Origin: Mycolicibacterium chlorophenolicum
GTDB taxonomy: Bacteria > Actinomycetota > Actinomycetes > Mycobacteriales > Mycobacteriaceae
DNA: 64,000 bases
Direction: 5' to 3'
Assembly (NCBI RefSeq): GCF_001044235.1
Contig: NZ_JYNL01000048.1
Coordinates: forward strand, 62,001-126,000
Made by a program: the position numbers and the translations under genes. This document shows positions 9,233-17,571 of this stretch, piece by piece. How positions within the stretch are numbered: position 1 is the stretch's first letter; every line of letters begins with the position of its first letter. The notes under the pieces are model-generated. The model ran no database searches and was not told where the DNA came from. It saw only the letters and a program-made list of their open reading frames with translations.

Positions 9233-10448
9233 CCACTGCCAGCACCTCCACGCACACCAACACCACCGCCGTCGTGATGCCGTAGGCGACGGTGGCTGCG
9301 CGGCCGATCGTGAACTCGCCCATCAGGTCCCGGTCCCGGCCGGTGCCGATCATCGCGATCAGCAGCGGTATCAAGAGCACGGCATTGAGGACCTGCGTAC
9401 CCACCAGGATCGTCACCAGCGGCGCGCCCGGGATGAGCACGGCCACCGCGCCCAGCGCGGTCACCAGACCGAAGGACACGTAGAACGTCCGCGCCTCACG
9501 GATCGGATCGTCCAGCGCCGCTTCGGCGCCGGCGTATTCGCACACCGAGTACGCCGTCGACAGGGGCAGCACCGAGGCGGCCAGCAGCGCCGCACAGATC
9601 AGGCCGACGGCGAACAGCGTGGCGGCGGTGTCGCCGGCCAGCGGCTGCAGCGCGACCGCGGCGTCGGCGGCGTCGGTGATCGAGCGGCCCTCCCGGTGCA
9701 GCGTCGCGGCGCACGCCACCACGACGAAGAAGCCGATCACGCCGGTGAGCACCGCCCCGGTCACCACGTCGATGCGCTCGAGCCTCAGATCCTCGGTGCG
9801 CAACTTCTTGTCGACCGCATAGGACTGGATGAACGACAACCCCCAGGGCGCCAGCGTCGTCCCGACGGTCGCGGTCACGATCGCGATCGTCGCGCCGTTC
9901 ATCGGCATGCTGGGCACCACCAGCCCCTTCGCCGCGGCACCCCAGTCCGGCCGGGCGAGTATCCCGGAGGCGATGTAGGCCAGGAACACCGTCGACAACG
10001 CCAGCAGCACGTGCTCGACACGGTGAAAACCGCCGCGCAGCACCAGCATCGACACGATCACCGCGGTGGCGGGCACGCTGATGTAGCGGCTGATCCCGAA
10101 CAGTTCGAAACCGGCTGCGATACCGGCGAATTCGGCACACGTGGTGCCGATGTTGGCGATCACCAGGGCGATCAGCACCGTGCCGCCCACCCGCACGCCG
10201 TAGCGCTGACGCACCAGGCCGATCAGCCCCTGGCCGGTGACCACGCCCATGCGGGCCGCCAGCCCGTGGAACATCACCAGCGCGACGGTCGACAGCAGCA
10301 GCACCCACAGCAGCTGATAGCCGTGGTCGGCGCCGAGCACCGAGTACGTGGTGATGCCCGCCGGGTCGTCGTCGGACAGCCCGGCCAGCAGCCCCGGGCC
10401 GACGACGGCCATCAGCCCGCCGAGGGCCAGACCTCTGCGTCGGGTCAC
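9216..10448 (-). CDS. NRAMP-family divalent metal transporter, non-canonical metal site
   Basis: Polytopic membrane protein of 410 residues with the NRAMP layout: GPGLLAGLSDDDPAGITTYS in TM1 and roughly ten further hydrophobic segments. Two hallmark positions differ from Mn/Fe NRAMPs. The TM1 motif is DPAG rather than DPGN (residues 28-31). The TM6 motif MPH is replaced by APW (near residues 199-201), removing the metal-ligating methionine. Loss of that methionine is known in NRAMP-related Mg transporters, so Mg is a reasonable guess. GTG 10448 overlaps the upstream gene stop as GTGA. That partner has an MgtE-N-like domain, which supports a magnesium link. The frame extends upstream but only as a shadow of the partner gene. 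Confidence 0.85.
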   Translation of the reverse strand: MTRRRGLALGGLMAVVGPGLLAGLSDDDPAGITTYSVLGADHGYQLLWVLLLSTVALVMFHGLAARMGVVTGQGLIGLVRQRYGVRVGGTVLIALVIANIGTTCAEFAGIAAGFELFGISRYISVPATAVIVSMLVLRGGFHRVEHVLLALSTVFLAYIASGILARPDWGAAAKGLVVPSMPMNGATIAIVTATVGTTLAPWGLSFIQSYAVDKKLRTEDLRLERIDVVTGAVLTGVIGFFVVVACAATLHREGRSITDAADAAVALQPLAGDTAATLFAVGLICAALLAASVLPLSTAYSVCEYAGAEAALDDPIREARTFYVSFGLVTALGAVAVLIPGAPLVTILVGTQVLNAVLLIPLLIAMIGTGRDRDLMGEFTIGRAATVAYGITTAVVLVCVEVLAVVTIAG

Positions 10449-11263
10449 GCGCGGCGCGGCCAGACATGCGAGCGCAGGAACCGCCGGGCGCGGGGGCGGG
10501 CGAGCCGGCGGCGCCAGTGACGGGCGTGCTCGGCGGGCATGGCGGCGACGATCTGCTCGGCAGTGGTGCCGGGCAGCGCCCGCAGCACCCGCTCGCCGAC
10601 GGCGGCGGGGCCGGCGCGGACCACCTCGGCGGCCGCGTGCGGATCCCGCGCGGTGAGCACCTCGGTGGCCGCATCGGTGTCCAGCCGGCTCACCAGCGTG
10701 GCGAGCGCGCGAGCGTCGAGGTGGTGCACCGCGGAGCGCGGCGTGGCGAGTTGCACCGCGTGGCCGCGTTCGGAGGTCAGATGCAGATCGCTCCAGGCGA
10801 CGGCGTCCCGACCGGCGCGGGCGGCGAGCCGGCGCAGGCCGAGCCGCCGCAGCACCGCGCCGAACCCGACCTCGACACCGACGACCTCCACGTGCCCGTC
10901 GGGCGTGCGGGCGAGCACCACGTCGGCGACCCGGGCCAGCCGCTGTTCCCCGATGTCGACGATCTGCGTGTCGAGGACGTCGCGTCCCAGCAGGATCTCG
11001 TCGTCGTCGAGGGCGGCGGACACCGCTCCGATCGCGTAGCCGGCCGGATCGGCGGCGACCGACAGCGCACCCTGCTGCACCGCCGACACCGTTGACCACG
11101 GCACCAGCAGGTCCGGCGGGTGCGACGGCCGGATCAGCACGCGGTCGATCAGCGGCAGGGGGTTCGGGTCGGCCAGGCTGACCGTCAGGTCGCGGATGCG
11201 ACCGACCGGCCTCCCGTCGGGCCCGTGGACGGCGGTCCCGGTCACCTGGCTCAGCAACAGCAC
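10445..11263 (-). CDS. PRC-barrel / MgtE N-terminal-domain protein, partner of the NRAMP-like transporter
   Basis: Cytosolic protein of about 272 residues. The first half holds two PRC-barrel-like segments (GTAVHGPDGRPVGRIRDLTV and DIGEQRLARVADVVLA). The C-terminal part (LDARALATLVSRLDTDAATE onward) resembles the helical MgtE N-terminal domain, a regulatory Mg-sensing module. It has no membrane span. The GTG at 11263 is a choice of convenience: the segment just upstream (LILHAAQ) also looks conserved but has no ATG/GTG in frame before the neighbouring CGNR gene is reached. It couples to the transporter by a GTGA overlap, so the two probably act together as sensor and channel. No enzymatic motif is seen. 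Confidence 0.72.
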   Translation of the reverse strand: MLLLSQVTGTAVHGPDGRPVGRIRDLTVSLADPNPLPLIDRVLIRPSHPPDLLVPWSTVSAVQQGALSVAADPAGYAIGAVSAALDDDEILLGRDVLDTQIVDIGEQRLARVADVVLARTPDGHVEVVGVEVGFGAVLRRLGLRRLAARAGRDAVAWSDLHLTSERGHAVQLATPRSAVHHLDARALATLVSRLDTDAATEVLTARDPHAAAEVVRAGPAAVGERVLRALPGTTAEQIVAAMPAEHARHWRRRLARPRARRFLRSHVWPRRA

Positions 11264-11280
11264 CTGAGCAGCATGCAGGA

Positions 11281-11787
11281 TCAGACCGCGTGGGTACGCC
11301 GGTAGTGACGACGTGCTTTCATCCGGTTGCCGCAGATCGCCATCGAACACCACCGGGCGGTGTTCGGCTTGCTGCGGTCGATCAGGAAGAGCCGGCACTC
11401 GTCGTTGGCGCAGGGCCGGAGCCGCCCGGGGCCGGTGATGCGCAGGCCGTCCCAGGCGAGGACGGCCCTGGCGGCGCCGGTGGCGTCGGTCAGCCGCCAG
11501 TCGATGCCGCTCTCGGTGGCGACGGGGTGCAGGCGGACGCGGTCGAGGAAGGGCTGCAGCGCCGACGGGGTGCGGTCACCGCGGACGACGGCCTGCAGCT
11601 CCTGGCGGGCGGCGACCAGGTCGGCGAGTTCGTCGTCGGTGGCGGCGACGTCGTGGTCCGCCAGCCACGCAGCGGCGGTGGCGAGGTCGGGGAGCAGGTC
11701 GGTGGCGGTGCCGTCGATGACCGGCGTGGTGTTGAGCAGGTCGAGCAGCAGCGCTTCGTCGCGCGCGGTCGCCGCGTACAGATCCAT
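11281..11787 (-). CDS. CGNR zinc-finger (ABATE-domain) putative transcription regulator
   Basis: Protein of 168 residues. The N-terminal helical region is of the stress-induced ABATE type. The C-terminus is the CGNR zinc finger: CANDECRLFLIDRS, then RWCSMAICGNRMKARRHYRR, with four cysteines placed to bind zinc and a basic DNA-binding tail. ATG 11787 is supported by GGAGG six bases upstream. The family acts as transcription regulators, often beside the enzyme they control; here a hydrolase starts divergently 85 bases away, so it is the likely target. The intergenic region carries a small palindrome described separately. Confidence 0.88.
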   Translation of the reverse strand: MDLYAATARDEALLLDLLNTTPVIDGTATDLLPDLATAAAWLADHDVAATDDELADLVAARQELQAVVRGDRTPSALQPFLDRVRLHPVATESGIDWRLTDATGAARAVLAWDGLRITGPGRLRPCANDECRLFLIDRSKPNTARWCSMAICGNRMKARRHYRRTHAV

Positions 11788-11876
11788 GACTAACCTCCAA
11801 ACTCCTGTTGACAGGTTACACCGCAGCGGGGTTCACTGGAATAACCATCAAAAAGTCAAAAGGGAGTTAGTCATGG
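11784..11876. promoter_or_regulatory. Divergent regulator/hydrolase control region with paired start-site repeat
   Basis: The two divergent starts lie in an 11-base perfect inverted repeat: CCATGACTAAC at 11784-11794 and GTTAGTCATGG at 11866-11876. Both genes therefore have the same initiation context. Between them is a palindrome CCTGTTGACAGG (11804-11815) that contains TTGACA (11808-11813), a good -35 hexamer for the rightward gene; the -10 about 18 bases on is weak. The palindrome is a candidate operator for the CGNR protein. Binding is inference. Confidence 0.45.
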
Positions 11877-12733
11877 TCCACCACCGCTACGCCACCGTGG
11901 CCGGCCGCGAGATCTTCTACCGCGAGGCGGGCCGCCCGGACGCTCCGGTCATCGTGCTGCTGCACGGCTTTCCCACCAGCTCGTTCATGTTCCGCGACCT
12001 GATTCCGGAGTTGGCCGACCGCTACCGCGTCATCGCGCCCGACTACCTGGGGTTCGGATACTCCGACGCGCCGCCGGTCGAGGAGTTCCACTACACCTTC
12101 GACGCCCTGGCCGACCTGACCGCCGGACTGCTCGCCCAACTCGGGGTGACGACGTACGCGATGTACGTGCAGGACTACGGCGCCCCGGTGGGGTGGCGGC
12201 TGGCACTGCGCGATCCGCAGGCCGTCACCGCGATCATCACGCAGAACGGCAACGGCTACGACGCGGGCTTCGTCCCCGAGGGCTGGGAGGCCGTGTGGAA
12301 CTACCAGCGCGAGCAGACCCCGGAGACAGCCGGGTTGCTGCGGCAGTTCCTGTCCTTCGAGGCCACCCGGATGCAGTACGTCGCGGGCGTGCCCGACCCG
12401 AGCGTCGTCAGTCCCGACACCTGGCACCACGACTACGCGCTGCTGTCGCGTCCCGGCAACGACGCGATCCAGCTCGCGCTGTTCCTGGACTACGCGAGCA
12501 ATCCCCGGCTCTATCCCGCCCTGCACGACTACCTGCGCACGAGTTCGGTTCCGCTGCTGGCGGTCTGGGGTGACAAGGATCCGTTCTTCGGCCCGGACGG
12601 TGCCCGCGCGTTCGCCGAGGACGCCGTCGACCCGGAGATCCATCTGCGCGACGGCGGGCACTTCCTGCTCGAGAGCGACCTGCCCGAGGTGACGGCGCTG
12701 ATCCGCGACTTCCTCGCCCGTCGTTGGCGGTGA
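11873..12733 (+). CDS. Alpha/beta hydrolase, haloalkane dehalogenase / epoxide hydrolase type
   Basis: Soluble hydrolase of 286 residues. The oxyanion-hole motif is LLHGFPTSS. The nucleophile elbow reads YVQDYGAPVG, so the nucleophile is Asp as in haloalkane/fluoroacetate dehalogenases and epoxide hydrolases rather than Ser. The likely acid is in WGDKDPFFG and the catalytic His in RDGGHFLLES near the C-terminus. A cap-type insertion lies between residues about 130 and 210. ATG 11873 follows AAAGGGAG. It is divergent from the CGNR regulator, which probably controls it. The exact substrate class cannot be told from motifs alone. Confidence 0.9.
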   Translation: MVHHRYATVAGREIFYREAGRPDAPVIVLLHGFPTSSFMFRDLIPELADRYRVIAPDYLGFGYSDAPPVEEFHYTFDALADLTAGLLAQLGVTTYAMYVQDYGAPVGWRLALRDPQAVTAIITQNGNGYDAGFVPEGWEAVWNYQREQTPETAGLLRQFLSFEATRMQYVAGVPDPSVVSPDTWHHDYALLSRPGNDAIQLALFLDYASNPRLYPALHDYLRTSSVPLLAVWGDKDPFFGPDGARAFAEDAVDPEIHLRDGGHFLLESDLPEVTALIRDFLARRWR

Positions 12734-12761
12734 AATCCGCAGCGTTGGGTAGAAAGGGCTG

Positions 12762-13853
12762 GTGCAGGACAACACCACGGACGTCACGCGTCGAGGGCCG
12801 ATCTACAGCGCGCACCTGAGGTCGGCGGCGACCGCGGCGGTGCAACTCGTCGCGGTCGCCGCGGCGCTGTGGGTGCTGTCCTGGGTGGTGGGCAAGACGT
12901 GGGTGGTCCTGCTGCCGGTGGTGCTGGCGCTGATCGCGTGCACGGTGCTGTGGCCGCCCGTGCGCTGGCTGCGCGGCAGAGGCGTCCCGCCGGCGGTCGC
13001 GGTTCTGCTGGTGCTCACCGCGGCGATCGTCGTGGTGGCGGGTGTCATCGCCGCGGTCGCGCCCGCGATCGTCGACCAGGCCGCCGAGCTGGCCGAGCAG
13101 GCCACCGCCGGCGTCGTGCAGGTGCGGGACTGGCTGGACGGGCCGCCGCTGAACATCAGTGACGCGCAACTGAATTCGGCGGTCGACGCGATCAACGACA
13201 CCCTGAACTCCAGCAGCGCCAAGATCGCGTCAGGACTGTTCACCGGCGTCGGTGCCGCCACATCGGCGCTTGTCACCTTCTTCACCGCGGTGGTGGTCAC
13301 CTTCTTCCTGCTCAAGGACGGGCCCGGCTTCCTCCCGTGGCTGCGCCGCACCGTAGGGCTGCCCGCGGCGCCGCACGTCGCGACGATCCTCGAGCGGGTG
13401 TGGGCCACTCTCGGCGGGTTCATCCGAACGCAGGCCATCGTCAGCCTGATCGACGCGGTGCTGATCGGGATCGGGTTGGTGATCCTCGGGGTGCCGTTGG
13501 CCTACGCGCTGGCGATCCTGACGTTCATCGGTGGTTTCGTGCCGATCGTCGGCGCGTTCGTCGCCGGCGGGCTGGCGGTGCTGATCGCGTTGGTCGCCAA
13601 CGGTCCGGTGAACGCGCTGATCGTGCTGGCGATCATCGTGGCGGTGCAGCAGCTCGAGGGCAACGTGCTGCAGCCGTGGCTGCAGGCGAAGTCGATGAAG
13701 CTGCACGCGGTGATCGTGCTGCTCGCGGTGACGCTGGGCGCCTCGACGTTCGGCGTGATCGGGGCGTTCCTCGCGGTGCCGGTGGCCGCCGCCGTGGCCG
13801 TGATCCTGCGGTACTACGACGAACAGGTGGCCGAGCGCACCCGCGACGCGTGA
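12762..13853 (+). CDS. AI-2E family (PerM-type) permease
   Basis: Integral membrane protein of 363 residues. About eight hydrophobic segments are seen: two or three near the N-terminus, a hydrophilic stretch around residues 105-160, then the conserved C-terminal bundle with ALAILTFIGGFVPIVGAFVAGG and QQLEGNVLQPWLQAKSMKLH. The last two are typical of the AI-2E/UPF0118 family, whose members export small molecules or act as ion antiporters. GTG 12762 follows AAAGG. The stop codon lies in the left arm of a long hairpin that also ends the converging sdh operon. The substrate is unknown; AI-2 export should not be assumed. Confidence 0.9.
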   Translation: MQDNTTDVTRRGPIYSAHLRSAATAAVQLVAVAAALWVLSWVVGKTWVVLLPVVLALIACTVLWPPVRWLRGRGVPPAVAVLLVLTAAIVVVAGVIAAVAPAIVDQAAELAEQATAGVVQVRDWLDGPPLNISDAQLNSAVDAINDTLNSSSAKIASGLFTGVGAATSALVTFFTAVVVTFFLLKDGPGFLPWLRRTVGLPAAPHVATILERVWATLGGFIRTQAIVSLIDAVLIGIGLVILGVPLAYALAILTFIGGFVPIVGAFVAGGLAVLIALVANGPVNALIVLAIIVAVQQLEGNVLQPWLQAKSMKLHAVIVLLAVTLGASTFGVIGAFLAVPVAAAVAVILRYYDEQVAERTRDA

Positions 13854-13900
13854 TTTCGGCGTGCTGGGTAGCGCTGAGCGCTACTTCGCACGCCGAAATC
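13852..13900. terminator. Bidirectional hairpin between AI-2E permease and sdhB (palindrome copy 1)
   Basis: Perfect 13-base arms GATTTCGGCGTGC (13852-13864) and GCACGCCGAAATC (13888-13900) enclose a second 7-base stem GTAGCGC/GCGCTAC (13868-13874 and 13878-13884) with a TGA loop. A 3x3 internal loop separates the stems. The element overlaps the permease stop and ends 2 bases before the sdhB stop, so it probably terminates both transcripts. A related element lies at 20369-20417. Confidence 0.75.
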
Positions 13901-13902
13901 GC

Positions 13903-14673
13903 CTAGCGCGCGAACATCAACGCGCGCTTGACCTCTTGGATCGCCTTGGTCACCTCGATGCCGCGCGGGCAGGCCTCGGTGCAGTTGAACGTCGTGCGGC
14001 AGCGCCACACCCCGTCGACGTCGTTGAGGATGTCGAGGCGCTCGGCCGCACCCTCGTCACGGCTGTCGAAGATGAACCGGTGCGCGTTGACGATCGCCGC
14101 GGGGCCGAAGTAGGACCCCTCGCTCCAGTACACCGGGCAGCTGGTGGTGCAGCAGGCGCACAGGATGCACTTGGTGGTGTCGTCGTAGCGGGCGCGGTCG
14201 GTCTGGCTCTGGATGCGCTCGCGGGTGGGCTGGTTACCCGACGTGATCAGGTACGGCTTGATCGCCCGGTAGGCGTCGAAGAACGGCTCCATGTCGACGA
14301 CGAGGTCCTTCTCCACCGGCAGGCCGCGGATCGGCTCGATCGTGATGGTGAGCTGCTTGTTCGGGTTCTTCGGCAGCATGTCGCGCATCAGCACCTTGCA
14401 CGCCAACCGGTTCACGCCGTTGATCCGCATCGCATCCGACCCGCACACCCCGTGGGCGCACGACCGGCGGAACGTCAACGTGCCGTCGAGGTACCACTTC
14501 ACGTAGTGCAGCAGGTTGAGCAGCCGGTCGCTCGGCAGACACGGCACCCGAAAGCTCTGCCAGCCCGCGTCGTCGGGCGCCTCGGGGTTGAACCGCGCGA
14601 TCTTCAGGGTCACCATCACCGCGCCCTCGGGAACGGGCGGGGTGTCCTGCTTGTCGAGAACTGGTGCGCTCAT
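13903..14673 (-). CDS. sdhB: Succinate dehydrogenase iron-sulfur subunit
   Basis: Electron-transfer subunit of complex II, 256 residues. The N-terminal ferredoxin domain binds [2Fe-2S] with RSCAHGVCGSDAM and a later Cys. The C-terminal domain binds [4Fe-4S] and [3Fe-4S] through CILCACCTTSCP and FNCTEACPRGI. ATG 14673 lies 2 bases after the sdhA stop; a longer frame upstream is only the sdhA shadow. It is the last gene of sdhC-D-A-B and ends at the long hairpin. Confidence 0.97.
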   Translation of the reverse strand: MSAPVLDKQDTPPVPEGAVMVTLKIARFNPEAPDDAGWQSFRVPCLPSDRLLNLLHYVKWYLDGTLTFRRSCAHGVCGSDAMRINGVNRLACKVLMRDMLPKNPNKQLTITIEPIRGLPVEKDLVVDMEPFFDAYRAIKPYLITSGNQPTRERIQSQTDRARYDDTTKCILCACCTTSCPVYWSEGSYFGPAAIVNAHRFIFDSRDEGAAERLDILNDVDGVWRCRTTFNCTEACPRGIEVTKAIQEVKRALMFAR

Positions 14674-14675
14674 GA

Positions 14676-16430
14676 TCAGTACTTCCGTTCCATCGGCTCG
14701 TACCGCGTCTGGACCACCGGCTTGTAGTCGAGCCGGATGTCGCTGAGCAGGTCCGTTCCTTCCTTGTACGCCATGGTGTGGCGCATGTAGTTGGTGTCGT
14801 CGCGGTTGGGGTAGTCCTCGCGGGCGTGCCCGCCGCGCGACTCCTTGCGGTTGAGCGCACCGACGACCGTCACCTCGGCGAGCTCGAGCAGGAAGCCGAG
14901 CTCGATCGCCTCGAGCAGGTCGCTGTTGTACCGCTTGCCCTTGTCCTGCACCGTGATCCGCGCGTACCGCTCCTTGAGCGCGTGGATGTCGGTGAGCGCC
15001 TGCTTGAGCGTCTCCTCGGTGCGGAACACCGCGGCGTTGTTGTCCATCGACTGCTGCAGGGCACCGCGGATGTCGGCGACGCGCTCGTTGCCGTGCTCGG
15101 AGAGGATGTCGCCGACCCAGCCGACCACCATCTCGGCGGGCTTGTCCGGCATGTCGACGAAGTCGTGTCCGAGTGCGTAATTCGCGGCGGCGATGCCGGC
15201 GCGGCGGCCGAACACGTTGATGTCGAGCAGCGAGTTGGTGCCCAGCCGGTTGGCACCGTGCACGGACACGCACGCGCACTCGCCGGCGGCGTAGAGGCCC
15301 GGCACGACGGTCGTGTTGTCCCGGAGCACCTGACCGTTGACGGTGGTCGGGATGCCGCCCATCACGTAGTGGCACGTGGGGTAGACGGGCACCAGTTCCT
15401 TGACCGGGTCGACGCCCAGGTAGGTGCGGGCGAACTCGGTGATGTCGGGCAGCTTGGCCTCGAGCACGTCCTCGCCGAGGTGGCGCACGTCGATGTAGAC
15501 GTAGTCCTTGTTCGGCCCGGCGCCGCGGCCTTCGAGCACCTCGAGCACCATCGAACGGGCCACGATGTCGCGGGGCGCGAGGTCGACGATCGTGGGCGCG
15601 TAGCGCTCCATGAACCGCTCGCCCTCGCCGTTGAGTAGGCGGCCGCCCTCGCCGCGCACGGCTTCGGAGATCAGGATGCCCAGGCCCGCCAGACCCGTCG
15701 GGTGGAACTGGTGGAACTCCATGTCCTCCAACGGAAGTCCCTTGCGGAAGACAATGCCCAGGCCGTCGCCGGTGAGCGTGTGCGCGTTCGACGTGGTCTT
15801 GTACATCCGGCCGGAGCCGCCGGTGGCGAACACGATCGCCTTGGCGTGGAAGACGTGGATGTCACCGGTGGCCAGTTCGTAGGCGATGACGCCGGTGGCC
15901 ACCGGGCCCGATGGCGTCTCGGTCATCGCGATGTCGAGTGCGTAGAACTCGTTGAAGAACTCGACGTCGTGCTTGACGCAGTTCTGGTACAGCGTCTGCA
16001 GGATCATGTGGCCGGTGCGGTCGGCGGCGTAACACGCGCGCCGCACCGGGGCCTTGCCGTGGTCGCGGGTGTGCCCGCCGAAGCGGCGCTGGTCGATGCG
16101 GCCCTCGGGGGTGCGGTTGAACGGCATCCCCATCTTCTCCAGGTCGAGCACCGCGTCGATGGCCTCCTTGGCCATGATCTCGACGGCGTCCTGGTCGGCC
16201 AGGTAGTCACCGCCCTTGACGGTGTCGAAGGTGTGCCACTCCCAGTTGTCCTCTTCGACGTTGGCCAGTGCGGCGCACATGCCGCCCTGTGCCGCGCCGG
16301 TGTGCGAGCGGGTCGGGTACAGCTTGGTGAGCACCGCGGTGCGGACCCGCGGCCCGGCCTCCACGGCGGCGCGCATGCCGGCGCCGCCGGCGCCGACGAT
16401 CACCACGTCGTAGCGATGTTCGGTAATCAC
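14676..16430 (-). CDS. sdhA: Succinate dehydrogenase flavoprotein subunit
   Basis: Catalytic subunit of complex II oxidising succinate to fumarate. The FAD motif DVVIVGAGGAGMRAA is at the N-terminus. The covalent-flavin segment RSHTGAAQGG (about residues 42-51) contains the His that carries FAD. HPTGLAGLG and the C-terminal ARTYLGVDP and GANRLGTNSLLD regions are typical. GTG 16430 is chosen because AGGGAG lies 5 bases before it; GTG 16436 would overlap that ribosome site. Length fits the M. tuberculosis Sdh2 (Rv3318) type. Confidence 0.97.
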   Translation of the reverse strand: MITEHRYDVVIVGAGGAGMRAAVEAGPRVRTAVLTKLYPTRSHTGAAQGGMCAALANVEEDNWEWHTFDTVKGGDYLADQDAVEIMAKEAIDAVLDLEKMGMPFNRTPEGRIDQRRFGGHTRDHGKAPVRRACYAADRTGHMILQTLYQNCVKHDVEFFNEFYALDIAMTETPSGPVATGVIAYELATGDIHVFHAKAIVFATGGSGRMYKTTSNAHTLTGDGLGIVFRKGLPLEDMEFHQFHPTGLAGLGILISEAVRGEGGRLLNGEGERFMERYAPTIVDLAPRDIVARSMVLEVLEGRGAGPNKDYVYIDVRHLGEDVLEAKLPDITEFARTYLGVDPVKELVPVYPTCHYVMGGIPTTVNGQVLRDNTTVVPGLYAAGECACVSVHGANRLGTNSLLDINVFGRRAGIAAANYALGHDFVDMPDKPAEMVVGWVGDILSEHGNERVADIRGALQQSMDNNAAVFRTEETLKQALTDIHALKERYARITVQDKGKRYNSDLLEAIELGFLLELAEVTVVGALNRKESRGGHAREDYPNRDDTNYMRHTMAYKEGTDLLSDIRLDYKPVVQTRYEPMERKY

Positions 16431-16452
16431 AGTCACTCCCTGCCGGATGAGA

Positions 16453-16926
16453 TCAAGAGATGGACGCGTCGAACGTCAGCAGCACGTAGGTGCCGAGCAC
16501 CAGCGTGAACGCCATCGACAGTGCCAACAGCGTGTTCAGCCAGAACTTGGTCGAGTCCTTGCGGCTGTAGTCGGCGATGATCGTGCGCATGCCGTTGCCG
16601 CCGTGCAGCTGGGCCAGCCACAGCAGCAGCAGATCCCAGGTCTGCCAGAACGGCGAGGACCACCGCTGCGCGACGTAATTGAAGTCGATGCGGTAGACGC
16701 CGCCGTCCCACATCAACATGATGAACAGGTGCCCGAGGGCCAGGAACACGAGCACGAGCCCCGAGAACCGCATGAACAGCCAGGCGTACTTCTCGAAGTT
16801 CGGCATCCCGCCGGCGCGCCGCGGTGCGCGCGGGTTGTCCAGGCTGGCCGGCCGGTCGTGGCTGCGCTGCAGCACCGGCGCGTTGCCGCCGCGGTCACTG
16901 ATGTGGTCGTAGGGGTTCTCGGGCAT
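16453..16926 (-). CDS. sdhD: Succinate dehydrogenase membrane anchor subunit
   Basis: Hydrophobic anchor of complex II, 157 residues, with three membrane segments: FMRFSGLVLVFLALGHLFIM, a middle segment around WDLLLLWLAQLHGGNGMRT, and a last one LLALSMAFTLVLGTYVLLTF. Together with SdhC it holds the quinone site. ATG 16926 overlaps the sdhC stop by one base; the longer frame upstream is a shadow of sdhC. Confidence 0.93.
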   Translation of the reverse strand: MPENPYDHISDRGGNAPVLQRSHDRPASLDNPRAPRRAGGMPNFEKYAWLFMRFSGLVLVFLALGHLFIMLMWDGGVYRIDFNYVAQRWSSPFWQTWDLLLLWLAQLHGGNGMRTIIADYSRKDSTKFWLNTLLALSMAFTLVLGTYVLLTFDASIS

Positions 16927-17354
16927 CAGAGGAACCTCTCCGCCATATGCATGCCGATGACGCCGACCGAGGCGATCAGGACGGCGATGAAGACGCCAGC
17001 CACCACCCACAGCATCTTGCGTTGGTGGCGCGGGCCCTCGGACCAGAAGTCGATCAGGATCACCCGGATGCCGTTGAGCGCGTGATAGAGCACGGCCGCG
17101 ACGAGACCGATCTCCATCAGACCGATGATCGGCGTCTTGTAGGTCTCGATGATCTCGTTGTAGGCCTGCGGGCTGACCCGCACCAGCGCGGTGTCGGTCA
17201 CGTGGACGAACAGGAAGAAGAAGATCGAGGCACCGGAGATGCGGTGCAGCACCCACGACCACATCGCGGGATCGCCGCGGTACAGGGTGCGCCGGCGGGA
17301 CGGCTGCGAGCGCGGTGCCGCTATGCCGGATTCTGATGATGTCGCCGTACTCAT
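16926..17354 (-). CDS. sdhC: Succinate dehydrogenase cytochrome b556 subunit
   Basis: First gene of sdhCDAB, 142 residues, three membrane spans. The signature WSWVLHRISGASIFFFLFVH holds the haem/quinone region His and Arg-Ile-Ser residues, and YHALNGIRVILID is the second conserved block. ATG 17354 is preferred over the earlier in-frame ATGs because GGAGGG lies 5 bases upstream of it. It is divergent from cdd across a 217-base region. Confidence 0.94.
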   Translation of the reverse strand: MSTATSSESGIAAPRSQPSRRRTLYRGDPAMWSWVLHRISGASIFFFLFVHVTDTALVRVSPQAYNEIIETYKTPIIGLMEIGLVAAVLYHALNGIRVILIDFWSEGPRHQRKMLWVVAGVFIAVLIASVGVIGMHMAERFL

Positions 17355-17571
17355 GTGACCCTCCAACGCCATCGGTGGACGCCCGGAGATCTGCCCGTGG
17401 ACACGAATCTCCAACCTCGGGGCGACTCTAATCTCCTTTGTACTGTTGAACGAACTAGCGTGTGGGCGTATGCCCTCGTCCAGCGGCCGAAATTAGGGTG
17501 TCCTATCTGATACTGCCGGTCCGGAATCGAGGGGTTCGGAATGGATTCAGAACCGGCCGAAAGGGCCTGAC
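17355..17571. other. Divergent intergenic region sdhC / cdd
   Basis: This 217-base region must hold the promoters of both sdhCDAB and cdd-deoA-add. For the leftward operon a TAGAGT -10-like hexamer is seen (complement of 17425-17430) with only a weak -35. For cdd, TATCTGATACT-like sequence near 17504-17514 is the best -10 candidate. No clear operator, riboswitch or small gene was recognised. Confidence 0.35.

Noticed and set aside
9141..10520. 459-codon plus-strand frame rich in His/Gln/Arg
   Set aside because: It is the antisense shadow of the NRAMP-like gene, whose translation shows clear transmembrane segments and family motifs.
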